A stretch of DNA of 43,425 bases from an uncultured Pseudomonadota bacterium (lineage in GTDB: Bacteria; Myxococcota_A; UBA796; JAFGLY01), in assembly GCA_937912125.1 (NCBI GenBank), contig CALDOK010000068.1, positions 1-43,425 on the forward strand, in the 5' to 3' direction. The notes under the pieces were generated by a model. The model worked only from the letters and a program-made list of their open reading frames with translations. It had not been told where the DNA came from and made no database searches. A program made the translations under genes and the position numbers. Within the stretch, counting starts at the first letter, position 1, and every line of letters begins with the position of its first letter. Below are positions 1 through 7,108 of the stretch, in pieces.

Positions 1-118
1 CGGAACCCGCTCGATCATCCCCACCCTGGGCGGCAGGGTCCGTGGAATCGAGCGCTCACGGCCCGGAACCCGCTCGATCATCCCCACCCTGGGCGGCAGG
101 GTCCGTGGAATCGAGCGC
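1..118. repeat. Two direct copies of a 55-bp hairpin repeat
   Basis: Positions 1-55 and 64-118 are identical, joined by 8 bp. Each copy contains nested inverted repeats. In copy 1 the outer arms are CGCTCGAT (8-15) and ATCGAGCG (47-54), and the inner arms ACCCTG (23-28) and CAGGGT (34-39) enclose a 5-base loop. The array starts at the window edge, so more copies may lie to the left. It sits just downstream of the stop codon of the leftward FadL-type gene, so it could act as a terminator-like or REP-like structure. That role is inference; no U-tract is present. Confidence 0.8.
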
Positions 119-166
119 ACGGCCCACGCCCCACGGTGTGCGGGGCCAGGCTGCTCGGCAGGTTGG

Positions 167-1549
167 CTAGGCCGGCTCCTTGCCGAAGCGCCAGGTCATG
201 GCCATGGACAGGAAGGTCAGGCGGCTCGAGAACTTGCCGTTGCCCACGATCTTGCCGTTGCCGACTTCGGAGAGCTCGGGGTGTGCCAGGTCGAGGTCGA
301 GCACCAGCTGCTGCAGCTCGGAGTCCGTGATGTCTCGAGGGATGATGAAGGTCTCGCCGAAGGCGGCGTCCAGGTCCACGCGCCCCAGGTGCAGTCCAGC
401 ACCCAGGCCCACGCCGACCTTGCGGCCGTCCACCAGGGTGACGCCCTGGAACTTGTCGGGCACCGCACTGGTCTCGTAGTAGCCGCCAGCGCGGATCGTG
501 AACTTCTCGTGCAGGTCGTAGTCGCCGCCCAGACGAACCGACCAGACGTTCTGGTAGGCGGCGGGAATGACGATGTCGTTGGTGACCACGGCGTCGCCCA
601 GGCCCATGATGTTTTCGGGGTCCATCTCGATGGTCAGGTCCACGTCGGTGATGACGATCTCGTCCCAGACGTGCCAGCCCTCCCAGGCCCCGGCGATCTC
701 GACGTCCCAGCGGTCGCTGGGATGGAAGTCGATGCCCGCGCGGGCGATGGCGGGCATGGTGATCTCGGCGGTGACGTCCTCGTCCACGAAGTTTGTGCCG
801 TCGAGGAAGCCCTCCCAGGTGTGCCCCTCGAAGTCGGCCGCGATGGAGCCGGAGGTGTGGTAGTTGGTGGCGGGCTGGTAGGAGGCACCGATGGTCATCC
901 AGGGCAGGGGGTCGACGATGGTGCCCACCTGGAAGTTGGGGGCGAACCAGTCGGAGATCTCGAAGCCGATGTCGATGTCCTGGGAAGGGTTGTCGCCTTC
1001 GGCGGTGGTCAGCGCCAGGGCCATCTGGGCCCGGAGCATGCGCGCCTGGAAGGTGGCGCCCAGGGCCAGCCAGTCGGTGATCTGCACCCCGGCGCCCGCG
1101 ACCGCGGCGAACTCCCAGAGCAGCTCGTCCGTGAGGCTGTAGCGCTGGGGCCCGTCGTTGGGGTAGAGCGGGTCGGGTGCCTGAGGGGAGATGAAGCCGA
1201 CGGCGAAGGTGGTGCGGGGCACGCCGAAGCTATGGGACAGCCCCAGGCCGGGTACCACCATGAACGGGCCGCTGTTGTTGATTGGGGCGAAGGGGTCTTC
1301 GCCCTCTTCGTCCATGCGGTCGAACTCGACGTACTGATCGACCCCCGAGATGCTCACGAAGGCCTGGGCCTCCCGCAGTCGGGCCAGCGCCGCGGGGTTG
1401 TGGTACAGCGCGCTGAGATCGTCCACGCTGGCCACCACGGCGGAGCCGCGGCCGATGGCCCTGGTGCCCGAGTCGGTGAAGTAGAAGCCGGCGGCCTGAG
1501 CGGAGGTCGGCAACAGGGCGGCGGCCAGCAGGGGCAGGATTCGACGCAT
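167..1549 (-). CDS. OmpP1/FadL-family outer-membrane transport protein
   Basis: Predicted 460-residue outer-membrane beta-barrel. The family takes long-chain fatty acids or other hydrophobic compounds across the outer membrane. The start at 1549 gives a typical signal peptide (MRRILPLLAAALLPTSAQAA) and has GGAGGACC directly upstream on the minus strand. The mature N-terminus shows the family signature: a GFYFTDSGTRAIGRG segment, then a DDLSALYHNPAALARL segment, which corresponds to the conserved N-terminal hatch with its NPA motif. Later residues alternate in the way expected of beta-strands and end in WRFGKEPA, close to the usual C-terminal aromatic. An upstream in-frame extension to 2044 exists but overlaps the divergent gene and is rejected. 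The gene is divergent from the transglutaminase-like gene. The substrate cannot be told from sequence. Confidence 0.88.
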   Translation of the reverse strand: MRRILPLLAAALLPTSAQAAGFYFTDSGTRAIGRGSAVVASVDDLSALYHNPAALARLREAQAFVSISGVDQYVEFDRMDEEGEDPFAPINNSGPFMVVPGLGLSHSFGVPRTTFAVGFISPQAPDPLYPNDGPQRYSLTDELLWEFAAVAGAGVQITDWLALGATFQARMLRAQMALALTTAEGDNPSQDIDIGFEISDWFAPNFQVGTIVDPLPWMTIGASYQPATNYHTSGSIAADFEGHTWEGFLDGTNFVDEDVTAEITMPAIARAGIDFHPSDRWDVEIAGAWEGWHVWDEIVITDVDLTIEMDPENIMGLGDAVVTNDIVIPAAYQNVWSVRLGGDYDLHEKFTIRAGGYYETSAVPDKFQGVTLVDGRKVGVGLGAGLHLGRVDLDAAFGETFIIPRDITDSELQQLVLDLDLAHPELSEVGNGKIVGNGKFSSRLTFLSMAMTWRFGKEPA

Positions 1550-1622
1550 GGGTCCTCCGGATCGGGGGCTCGCGAGCGCTGGTTCTCTAACACCGCGCAC
1601 AGGGAGCGCGACGGTGGGGCGG

Positions 1623-1628
1623 TATACT
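1623..1628 (+). promoter_or_regulatory. Possible -10 element
   Basis: TATACT lies 27 bp before the chosen ATG at 1656, in the 106-bp gap between divergent genes. No convincing -35 hexamer sits 16-18 bp upstream, so this is a weak promoter call for the rightward gene. Confidence 0.3.
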
Positions 1629-1655
1629 GGCGGGGCTATGTCCCCGGAGAGAGCC

Positions 1656-4508
1656 ATGACCCCCAGCCTCGTCCTGCTCGCCCTGATCTTCCCCACATCG
1701 AGCCTGGCCGAAGCGCTGGTGATGCCCACCGAGGGGCCGGGGGCCACCAGGTGGTTGCAGGGGCCCATGATGACGGGAGCGCCGGAACCGCCGCGTGAGG
1801 TGCTGCCGAAGAAGGCCACGGTCGACACCACAGACGGCTCTCTCGAGGAGACGGAGCTGTGGCTGCCTGGCGGCGAAGTTGCGGTGCTGCGGCTCGATCT
1901 CGAGACAGGTGAGGTCCAGGCCACCATGCCCACCCTGGGCCTGGGTGAAGAGGTGTTGGCCGCGGTCGCTCTGGTTCCCGCTTGGCTGCGGCCGCACCTG
2001 GCCTTGACCTTGTCCAAGCTCGAGGAGGGTCGACAGCAGGACATCGCGGCCTTGTTGACCGACTACGAGGACCACGAGGCTCTGGACGAGCTGGCCTTCT
2101 CCATCGCGGCCACCTCCCCCGAGGAGCTGTCCTTGTCCGGCCAGTACATGCTGCTGGAGGTGCTCGAGGCCAACGCGCTGGCCATCTACGCCGTCGACCC
2201 CTACGTGCCCTTCGCCGATCTTGTGGAGCTGGACGACGGCAGCACCACGGTGGAGTACCACTACGACGATGGCGGCGGCCTGCAGAGCTACCTCGTCGAC
2301 CCGGACATCTACTATTGGCACGTGGTCAATCCCAAGCTCGACATGGAGCTGCCGCTGTTCATGAACCCGGAGTCGTTCGGGATCGATGACCCACCGGGCG
2401 GGGTGCACTGGCGTGAGTGGTTCTTTTTCTCGGCCCTCGATGAGGGGACCTGGGACTACCGCACCCACTGGCTCGAGGAGACCCCCTGGGCCCTGACCGA
2501 CGACGACCTGGCGGACCTCGCAGCCGTGGGCTGGATGCACGACTTCACGGTGGATCCCATCGTGGTGGTGCAGGACCGCGCGGGCCTGCCCCTGCTGGTG
2601 GAGATCGACTGGGGCAAAGGATCGGTGTTGGCCACCACCATGGATCTCGAGGCGGCTCACCAGAGCAGCCACGACTTCGCCGCGAACGTGCTCGAGTACG
2701 TGCAGCGCCGGGACGTGCTCGAGGCCGACGAGGCCACCTTGGTGCTGGGCGATGGCGGCGAGGCCGGGTCCGAGTACCTCGTGCACCTCGAGGCCGAGGC
2801 TCTGCCCTACGTTGTGTGGGATCTGAACGAGGGAGCCCCGGATCTCGAGGGCTACAGCAAGGTCATCGTGCCCATGGGCCTGGCCCTCGAGGCCTACGAG
2901 ACCCTGTACGAGGACAAGAGTGCCGAGGTCCTCGAGAGCTTCGTGTCCAACGGCGGCACCCTGCTGATGCAGGCCGATGCGGTGCTGGGCGACAGCTTCG
3001 ACTACCCCTGCGGGGTGAGCGCGACGATGGGCGATCCGAGCGATCCGAGCTTCCAGGGCCACCCGGTGCTGGGCGAGAGCATCGCCGCAATGGACAGCCT
3101 CTGGGATCGCGCGCGCTACGACGGCCTGAGCGGTGAACGGGCTCTGGGTGATGCCCTCTCCGCCGTGGACGCCATCGGCTGGTTCGTCACCCAGAACATG
3201 TTCGACAATGTCAGCGAGTACTCGAGCACCCACAGCGACTACAGCGGCGAGCGCTCGGTGTGGCCTCAGCGCATCATGCACAACCACTTCGGCAACTGTG
3301 GCGAGTGCCAGGACATGATCACCGCCGCGGCCCGGGCGTGTTTGATCCCCACCATGAACGTGTGGAGCATGGAGGATCACGTCTGGAACGAGTTCTGGTT
3401 CGAGGATGGCTGGCACGCCTGGCAGGTGGACTGGAGCGATGGCGCCACCCGCATCGACAACGGCGGGGTGGGAGCGGACAGCACCTACGGTGGCGGTAAA
3501 GAGGTGAGCGCCATCATGGGCTTCCACCAGAACGGCTACATCGCCGACGAGCATGTGGAGCTGTACACCGACACCATCGACGTGCTGGTCACCGTGACCG
3601 ACGCCGCTGGACAGCCCGTGCCTGGCGCGATGGTGTTGGTGGCGGTCGAGAACTACTACTACGACCAGTATCTGGACCAGGCCGCCTGGGTGCACACCGA
3701 TCAGCAGGGCGAGGTGGAGATCACCCTGGGGGACAACCGAAACTTCTGGTTCATCGCCGCGGCGGATCTGGGGGGAGAAGAGGTCTGGGCGCCGTACAGC
3801 ATCGCGGACATCCAGTCCGGGTCGTACCCCAACTGGTTCCTCACCAGCGAGGCTGGAGATCCTGGGATCACTGTGGCTGATGCCGTGGCGGGCTCGAGCC
3901 ACGAGATCGCCATCCAGCTCCCGGGGCGGTTGGGAACGCCGGTAGCCACACAAGCCGACAGCGACGGAGAGAGCTGGGTGTCGGTCTCGTTGGACCTGGC
4001 GCTGGACGCCAGCCTGCTCGACGTGCCGGCCGCTCACGCCTTCTTGGGGTGGTACAGCGAGCTGGGCTACGCCTACGGCGGTGGGCTGATCCACCCGCTC
4101 CTGAGGACGGGCGAGGTGGATGTCTACCTCGTGGATGGAGCCAACCTCTCCCTGTTCGAGGCTGGCGAGGCCTTCGAGGCCTTGGGCATGGTCGAGGGTG
4201 TGGGCATCAGCGAGGTGGGATTTCAGCTGGAGAGTGACGCGGCCGAGCTGTACGTCATCATCTCGAACCGAGCCAGCCCTCGTCATGTGCACCACGGCGT
4301 CATCGGCCTGGATCTGATCAGGGAGTACGGCCACACCGAGGGTGAGGCGGGAGGCTGCGGCTGCACCGCCAGGCCCACCCGCCGCACCCCTGCCGCGCTG
4401 CTGGGCTTGCTGGCCGTGTTGGGCTTGGCGCTACGCAGGCGTGGCGGACAGGTGGCGTGGCGGGAGGACGTAGAGTCCTCCCCTACGTTCGATCTCGCCG
4501 AGCTGTGA
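1656..4508 (+). CDS. Secreted transglutaminase-like protein with MYXO-CTERM tail
   Basis: A 950-residue exported protein. The ATG at 1656 is chosen over 1638 because GGAGAG lies just upstream and the product then begins with a clean signal peptide (MTPSLVLLALIFPTSSLAEA). A transglutaminase/cysteine-protease-like triad is visible: Cys548 in GNCGECQD, His575 in DHVWNEFWF, Asp592 in VDWSDG. A carboxypeptidase-regulatory-like segment follows (VTDAAGQPVPGAMVLVAV). The C-terminus has a GGCGC turn, a hydrophobic helix and an RRR cluster, which is the MYXO-CTERM sorting-signal architecture. The frame then runs about 20 further residues through a REP palindrome before stopping, so the natural end was probably near residue 930. 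The enzymatic substrate is unknown. The long antisense frame (1587-4334) is a GC-driven shadow. Confidence 0.82.
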   Translation: MTPSLVLLALIFPTSSLAEALVMPTEGPGATRWLQGPMMTGAPEPPREVLPKKATVDTTDGSLEETELWLPGGEVAVLRLDLETGEVQATMPTLGLGEEVLAAVALVPAWLRPHLALTLSKLEEGRQQDIAALLTDYEDHEALDELAFSIAATSPEELSLSGQYMLLEVLEANALAIYAVDPYVPFADLVELDDGSTTVEYHYDDGGGLQSYLVDPDIYYWHVVNPKLDMELPLFMNPESFGIDDPPGGVHWREWFFFSALDEGTWDYRTHWLEETPWALTDDDLADLAAVGWMHDFTVDPIVVVQDRAGLPLLVEIDWGKGSVLATTMDLEAAHQSSHDFAANVLEYVQRRDVLEADEATLVLGDGGEAGSEYLVHLEAEALPYVVWDLNEGAPDLEGYSKVIVPMGLALEAYETLYEDKSAEVLESFVSNGGTLLMQADAVLGDSFDYPCGVSATMGDPSDPSFQGHPVLGESIAAMDSLWDRARYDGLSGERALGDALSAVDAIGWFVTQNMFDNVSEYSSTHSDYSGERSVWPQRIMHNHFGNCGECQDMITAAARACLIPTMNVWSMEDHVWNEFWFEDGWHAWQVDWSDGATRIDNGGVGADSTYGGGKEVSAIMGFHQNGYIADEHVELYTDTIDVLVTVTDAAGQPVPGAMVLVAVENYYYDQYLDQAAWVHTDQQGEVEITLGDNRNFWFIAAADLGGEEVWAPYSIADIQSGSYPNWFLTSEAGDPGITVADAVAGSSHEIAIQLPGRLGTPVATQADSDGESWVSVSLDLALDASLLDVPAAHAFLGWYSELGYAYGGGLIHPLLRTGEVDVYLVDGANLSLFEAGEAFEALGMVEGVGISEVGFQLESDAAELYVIISNRASPRHVHHGVIGLDLIREYGHTEGEAGGCGCTARPTRRTPAALLGLLAVLGLALRRRGGQVAWREDVESSPTFDLAEL
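4462..4486 (-). repeat. REP element 1 (inverted)
   Basis: Read on the minus strand this is GTAG followed by a hairpin with arms GGGAGGAC/GTCCTCCC and a 5-base loop. A GTRG tetranucleotide before a palindrome is the signature of REP sequences. It lies inside the 3' end of the transglutaminase-like reading frame. Confidence 0.8.
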
Positions 4509-4509
4509 C

Positions 4510-4534
4510 GTAGGGGAGCAGTTCACCTGCTCCC
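4510..4534 (+). repeat. REP element 2
   Basis: GTAG plus hairpin arms GGGAGCAG/CTGCTCCC with loop TTCAC. It pairs head-on with element 1 (a BIME-like arrangement) and contains the stop codon and last codons of the RAYT gene. Confidence 0.82.
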
Positions 4535-5020
4535 GCTGCCCAGGCTCCCGCGATTCTCGTCCCATTCCCGCCAGTCCGGCCACACGCTCGATCCGGGCCG
4601 TCGGTAGTCTCCTGCTGCTCGGACCAAGCCCGCCTCCACGGCGTTCTGCCAGACGGAGTTGGCGGCTTCCCGCAGGCCATCTTCCTCGCGTAGCGCGCGG
4701 TCGTGAAAGCTGCGCTGCCAGAGCCTTTGGCCTGGGCATAGCTCTCGGAACACGGGGGTGAGGCGACCTTTGAAGCTCTGGACCCAGGTGAGGACATCGT
4801 CGGCTTCGACCAGCAGGTGAACATGGTCGGGGAGGATGCACCAGGCGTTGAGGCCTCGGTGTTGCTCGAGCAGCGCCGAGGCAGCCTGGGCCAGCCCCGG
4901 ATCAGCGAACCATGGCTGTCGCTGGTGGGTGTTGATGGTCACCAGAAACGCGTGGCCGTCGCGATAGTGGTCGCGGGGCAGGCGGATGTTCTTGCGCGTG
5001 GGCCGAGAGGTGGAGAACAT
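4523..5020 (-). CDS. REP-associated transposase (RAYT, Y1/HUH family), catalytic Tyr apparently replaced
   Basis: The 165-residue product has the usual RAYT length when started at 5020 (MFSTSRPTRKNIRLP). The HUH metal-binding motif is intact at His66-Val-His68 within PDHVHLLVE. The conserved downstream block is recognisable: WQRSFHDRALREE, then NSVWQNAVEAGLV at residues 121-133. In related RAYTs this last block reads approximately NYIxxNPVxxGxV, and its Tyr is the catalytic nucleophile. Here that position is Ser122, and the following Pro is Ala. The protein may therefore be inactive or decaying. It is surrounded by six REP palindromes, the normal substrates of such enzymes. The C-terminal codons lie within REP element 2. 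A longer frame to 5260 runs through upstream REPs and is not believed. Confidence 0.85.
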   Translation of the reverse strand: MFSTSRPTRKNIRLPRDHYRDGHAFLVTINTHQRQPWFADPGLAQAASALLEQHRGLNAWCILPDHVHLLVEADDVLTWVQSFKGRLTPVFRELCPGQRLWQRSFHDRALREEDGLREAANSVWQNAVEAGLVRAAGDYRRPGSSVWPDWREWDENRGSLGSGSR

Positions 5021-5037
5021 GGACCCAGCTCCGTGAC

Positions 5038-5062
5038 GAGAGGACGTAGAGTCCTCCCCTAC
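5038..5062 (-). repeat. REP element 3 (inverted)
   Basis: Minus-strand GTAG plus the same GGGAGGAC-type hairpin as element 1, with the distal arm partly degraded (GAGAGGAC). It lies upstream of the RAYT start. Confidence 0.75.
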
Positions 5063-5110
5063 GTCTCGGTGGATAGCCACGAACCAGGTCAAATACTGTC
5101 CCATTCGAAC

Positions 5111-5135
5111 GCAGGGGAGCAGTCTACCTGCTCCC
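5111..5135 (+). repeat. REP element 4
   Basis: GCAG in place of GTAG, then hairpin arms GGGAGCAG/CTGCTCCC with loop TCTAC. It is the partner of element 3 in an inverted pair. Confidence 0.75.
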
Positions 5136-5184
5136 TGGCGTCCTTCAGCTGCCACCGGCAGCCTTCCTTCGGGAGCGGCGTGAC

Positions 5185-5208
5185 GGGAGGACGTGAAGTT
5201 CCCGTTAC
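5185..5208 (-). repeat. REP element 5 (inverted, degraded)
   Basis: Related to elements 1 and 3: GGGAGGAC, loop, then a shortened GTTCCC arm and GTTAC in place of CTAC. Confidence 0.6.
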
Positions 5209-5243
5209 GGTCTCGGTTACGTTCAGAAACGGCGGATCCGAGC

Positions 5244-5268
5244 GTAGGGGAGCAGTTCACCTGCTCCC
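5244..5268 (+). repeat. REP element 6
   Basis: Identical over 25 bp to REP element 2 (GTAG, arms GGGAGCAG/CTGCTCCC). It is the outermost copy, 27 bp from the stop codon of the next leftward gene. Confidence 0.82.
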
Positions 5269-5295
5269 GCTGGAGCGCGGCCGTGGCTCCCCTGC

Positions 5296-6081
5296 CTAGT
5301 AGCCCGACTGCTGCCCCGCCCCGACCACGCCTTCGTAGTCCTCACCGGTGCTCAGGGTGGTGCGGACGGCGTCGATGGGCCAGCTCTCATCGCAGTTGAT
5401 GATGCGGTTGAGCATGCACTGCTCGTCGTCACAGTCGAAGCTGTCGGCCTCGTTGTAGACCGGCACCAGCGTGGTGGACTTGGGGTCGTCGTCGTCGGTG
5501 ACCAGGTAGTTGAACGAGGGGATCTGGCCGCGGTAGCCGTTGCCCGACAGGTAGCCGAGCAGGTCGTCACCGCTCCAGCTGTCGCTCTCGCTCCAGTTCT
5601 GGGTGGACGCGGAGACGTTGATCTCGGTGCCGTTGAGCACGTCGCCGTCGTGCTGCAGCTGGAAGGTGACCTCGCGGGTCTGGTCGAGGGTGGAGTCCCA
5701 CTGGTAGCCCGAGGCGTGGGTGGCGTCGTCGGCGCTGGTGGTCATGGACACCCAGGTGAAGGTCCAGCTGCCGTCTGACTCGTGCACGCCGGGGTAGGCC
5801 TCGGTGCCGATGATCAGCGTGGCGGCGTCGAGGCCGGTGCTGGTGATGAGCCCGTAGAAGACCTGGTCGCTCAGGGACTCCTCTGCCGTCTCGCTCCAGT
5901 CGGGATCTTCCTCGCTGGAGGGAACCCAGCCGAAGCTGAAGTTGTGAGAGACGGACTCGGTGCAGGCGTCATCGGCCTGGTCGGTGGCCTGCATGGAGAA
6001 CTGCCACACGCCGTCGATGAGCTCGGGAGCGCAGCCGGTGGAGAACAGGGCCAGGAGCACCGCGGTGGTGGTGGGCTTCAT
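5296..6081 (-). CDS. Lipoprotein of unknown function
   Basis: A 261-residue protein. The N-terminus MKPTTTAVLLALFSTGCAPE has a signal sequence ending in STGC, an imperfect lipobox, so it is probably a lipoprotein with Cys17 as the lipid site. The mature part is acidic and Ser/Thr/Trp-rich, with segments such as SDSWSGDDLLGYLSG and a Cys-containing C-terminal part (FDCDDEQCMLNRIINCDESW). Nothing in it matches an enzyme family I recognise. Similar acidic lipoproteins are common in Myxococcota. It is divergent from the methylmalonyl-CoA epimerase gene with a gap of about 100 bp. Confidence 0.72.
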   Translation of the reverse strand: MKPTTTAVLLALFSTGCAPELIDGVWQFSMQATDQADDACTESVSHNFSFGWVPSSEEDPDWSETAEESLSDQVFYGLITSTGLDAATLIIGTEAYPGVHESDGSWTFTWVSMTTSADDATHASGYQWDSTLDQTREVTFQLQHDGDVLNGTEINVSASTQNWSESDSWSGDDLLGYLSGNGYRGQIPSFNYLVTDDDDPKSTTLVPVYNEADSFDCDDEQCMLNRIINCDESWPIDAVRTTLSTGEDYEGVVGAGQQSGY

Positions 6082-6182
6082 GGCGGACCTCTCGAGGGGT
6101 GCGGGCGCCGGTCACGGTCGCCCGGGGACGGCTCAGGTTAACATCGGTGATGTCCAGCGCGCGCAGGGAGGTCTGCAAGACC

Positions 6183-6587
6183 ATGCTCATTCGACTCGAC
6201 CACATCGCTATCGCCGTGCCAGACCTCGAAGAGGCGATCCAGCGCTTCGCTCGGGATCTAGGCCTCGAGCTCTCGGGGCGTGAGGACGTCGAGGCCGCCA
6301 AGACCAGCACGGCCTTCTTCCCGGTGCCGGGCACCAAGCTCGAGCTGGTGCATCCGCTGCGGGGCGAGGGGCCCATCGCCAAGTACCTCGAGAAGAAGGG
6401 CGGCGGTCTGCACCACCTCTGCTTCGAGACCGACGACATCACCGGCGACGTGGCCCGGCTGCAGGGCCTCGGCTACCGCTTCCTGAGCGATGGCCCTGTG
6501 CCTGGAGCCCACGGCAAGCGCGTGATCTTCATCCACCCCAAGGACACTGGCGGCGTGCTCATCGAGCTGGCCCAGTCCCAGGACTAA
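6183..6587 (+). CDS. mce: Methylmalonyl-CoA epimerase
   Basis: Interconverts (2R)- and (2S)-methylmalonyl-CoA, linking propionyl-CoA metabolism to succinyl-CoA in the cytosol. The 134-residue length is typical when started at 6183 (MLIRLDHIAIAVPDLEEAI), with GGAGG about 12 bp upstream. The vicinal-oxygen-chelate fold residues are visible: His7 in LDHIAIAV, the acidic residue in KLELVHPL, His-His in GGGLHHLCFE, and the C-terminal Glu in VLIELAQ. These match the usual metal ligands of the family. The segment GPIAKYLEKKGGGLHHL is almost diagnostic. Upstream ATGs at 6099 and 6150 would add non-homologous residues. Mutase subunits are not in this window. Confidence 0.93.
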   Translation: MLIRLDHIAIAVPDLEEAIQRFARDLGLELSGREDVEAAKTSTAFFPVPGTKLELVHPLRGEGPIAKYLEKKGGGLHHLCFETDDITGDVARLQGLGYRFLSDGPVPGAHGKRVIFIHPKDTGGVLIELAQSQD

Positions 6588-6595
6588 GGCCCATC

Positions 6596-7096
6596 ATGCT
6601 GCACGCAGCGTTCCTGCTCGCCCTCTCGATGCCCGCGGTCGCCGACACCGGCGACGAGCTGTGCAAGGACTGGGCGGTCACCCCCGACACCATCACCACC
6701 AACGCGGGGGCCAGCCACCTGTTCCGGATCGGCGTGCCCCGTGAGTGCCGCGGCGACTTCGAGTGTGTCTGGTCCCTCACCAGCGCAGTGGGCGCCCTCG
6801 AGAGCGACCAGGGACTCAACATCTGGTGGGATGCGCCCGACGAGGCGCCGTTCATGTGCGAGCCTCTCGATACCTCGCTGGTGGCCACCTGTGTTCTGTG
6901 GGGGACCTATGCCCGCACGGCCAGCGCGGACATCCAGGTGCGCTGCACCGATGAAGAGAAGGACCAGCTCAAGCAGGAGTTGGCGGACAAGTACACGGTC
7001 CAGGGTGGCGGCTGCAGTTCCCCCCAGCGGGCCGAGGCCTTGCTGCTGCTCTTCCCCCTCGGCTTGTTGGGCTTGCGCCGCCGCCTGCTGCAGTAG
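6596..7096 (+). CDS. Secreted protein with MYXO-CTERM-like tail
   Basis: A 166-residue exported protein with a short signal peptide (MLHAAFLLALSMPAVA). The mature region has six cysteines spread through an Ig-like-looking stretch (WAVTPDTITTNAGASHLFRIGVP ends before a Cys), suggesting disulfides. The C-terminus carries a GGGC turn, a Leu-rich helix (LLLLFPLGLLGL) and RRR, the MYXO-CTERM layout for processing and surface sorting. It begins 8 bp after the epimerase stop codon and ends 12 bp before the GH3-like gene, so the three may be co-transcribed. No function is recognised. Confidence 0.75.
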   Translation: MLHAAFLLALSMPAVADTGDELCKDWAVTPDTITTNAGASHLFRIGVPRECRGDFECVWSLTSAVGALESDQGLNIWWDAPDEAPFMCEPLDTSLVATCVLWGTYARTASADIQVRCTDEEKDQLKQELADKYTVQGGGCSSPQRAEALLLLFPLGLLGLRRRLLQ

Positions 7097-7108
7097 CGGC
7101 GGTTCCCC

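Noticed and set aside
1587..4334. 915-codon open frame on the minus strand
   Set aside because: It is antisense to the transglutaminase-like gene, has no signal or domain, and arises from third-position GC bias. The same holds for the long frames 281-1798 (+), 6584-8176 (-), 17209-19767 (-), 20004-21338 (-) and 25013-26782 (-).
4462..5268. Insertion sequence with terminal inverted repeats
   Set aside because: The palindromes are separate GTAG-hairpins in inverted pairs, as in REP/BIME elements, and there are no target-site duplications that I can see.
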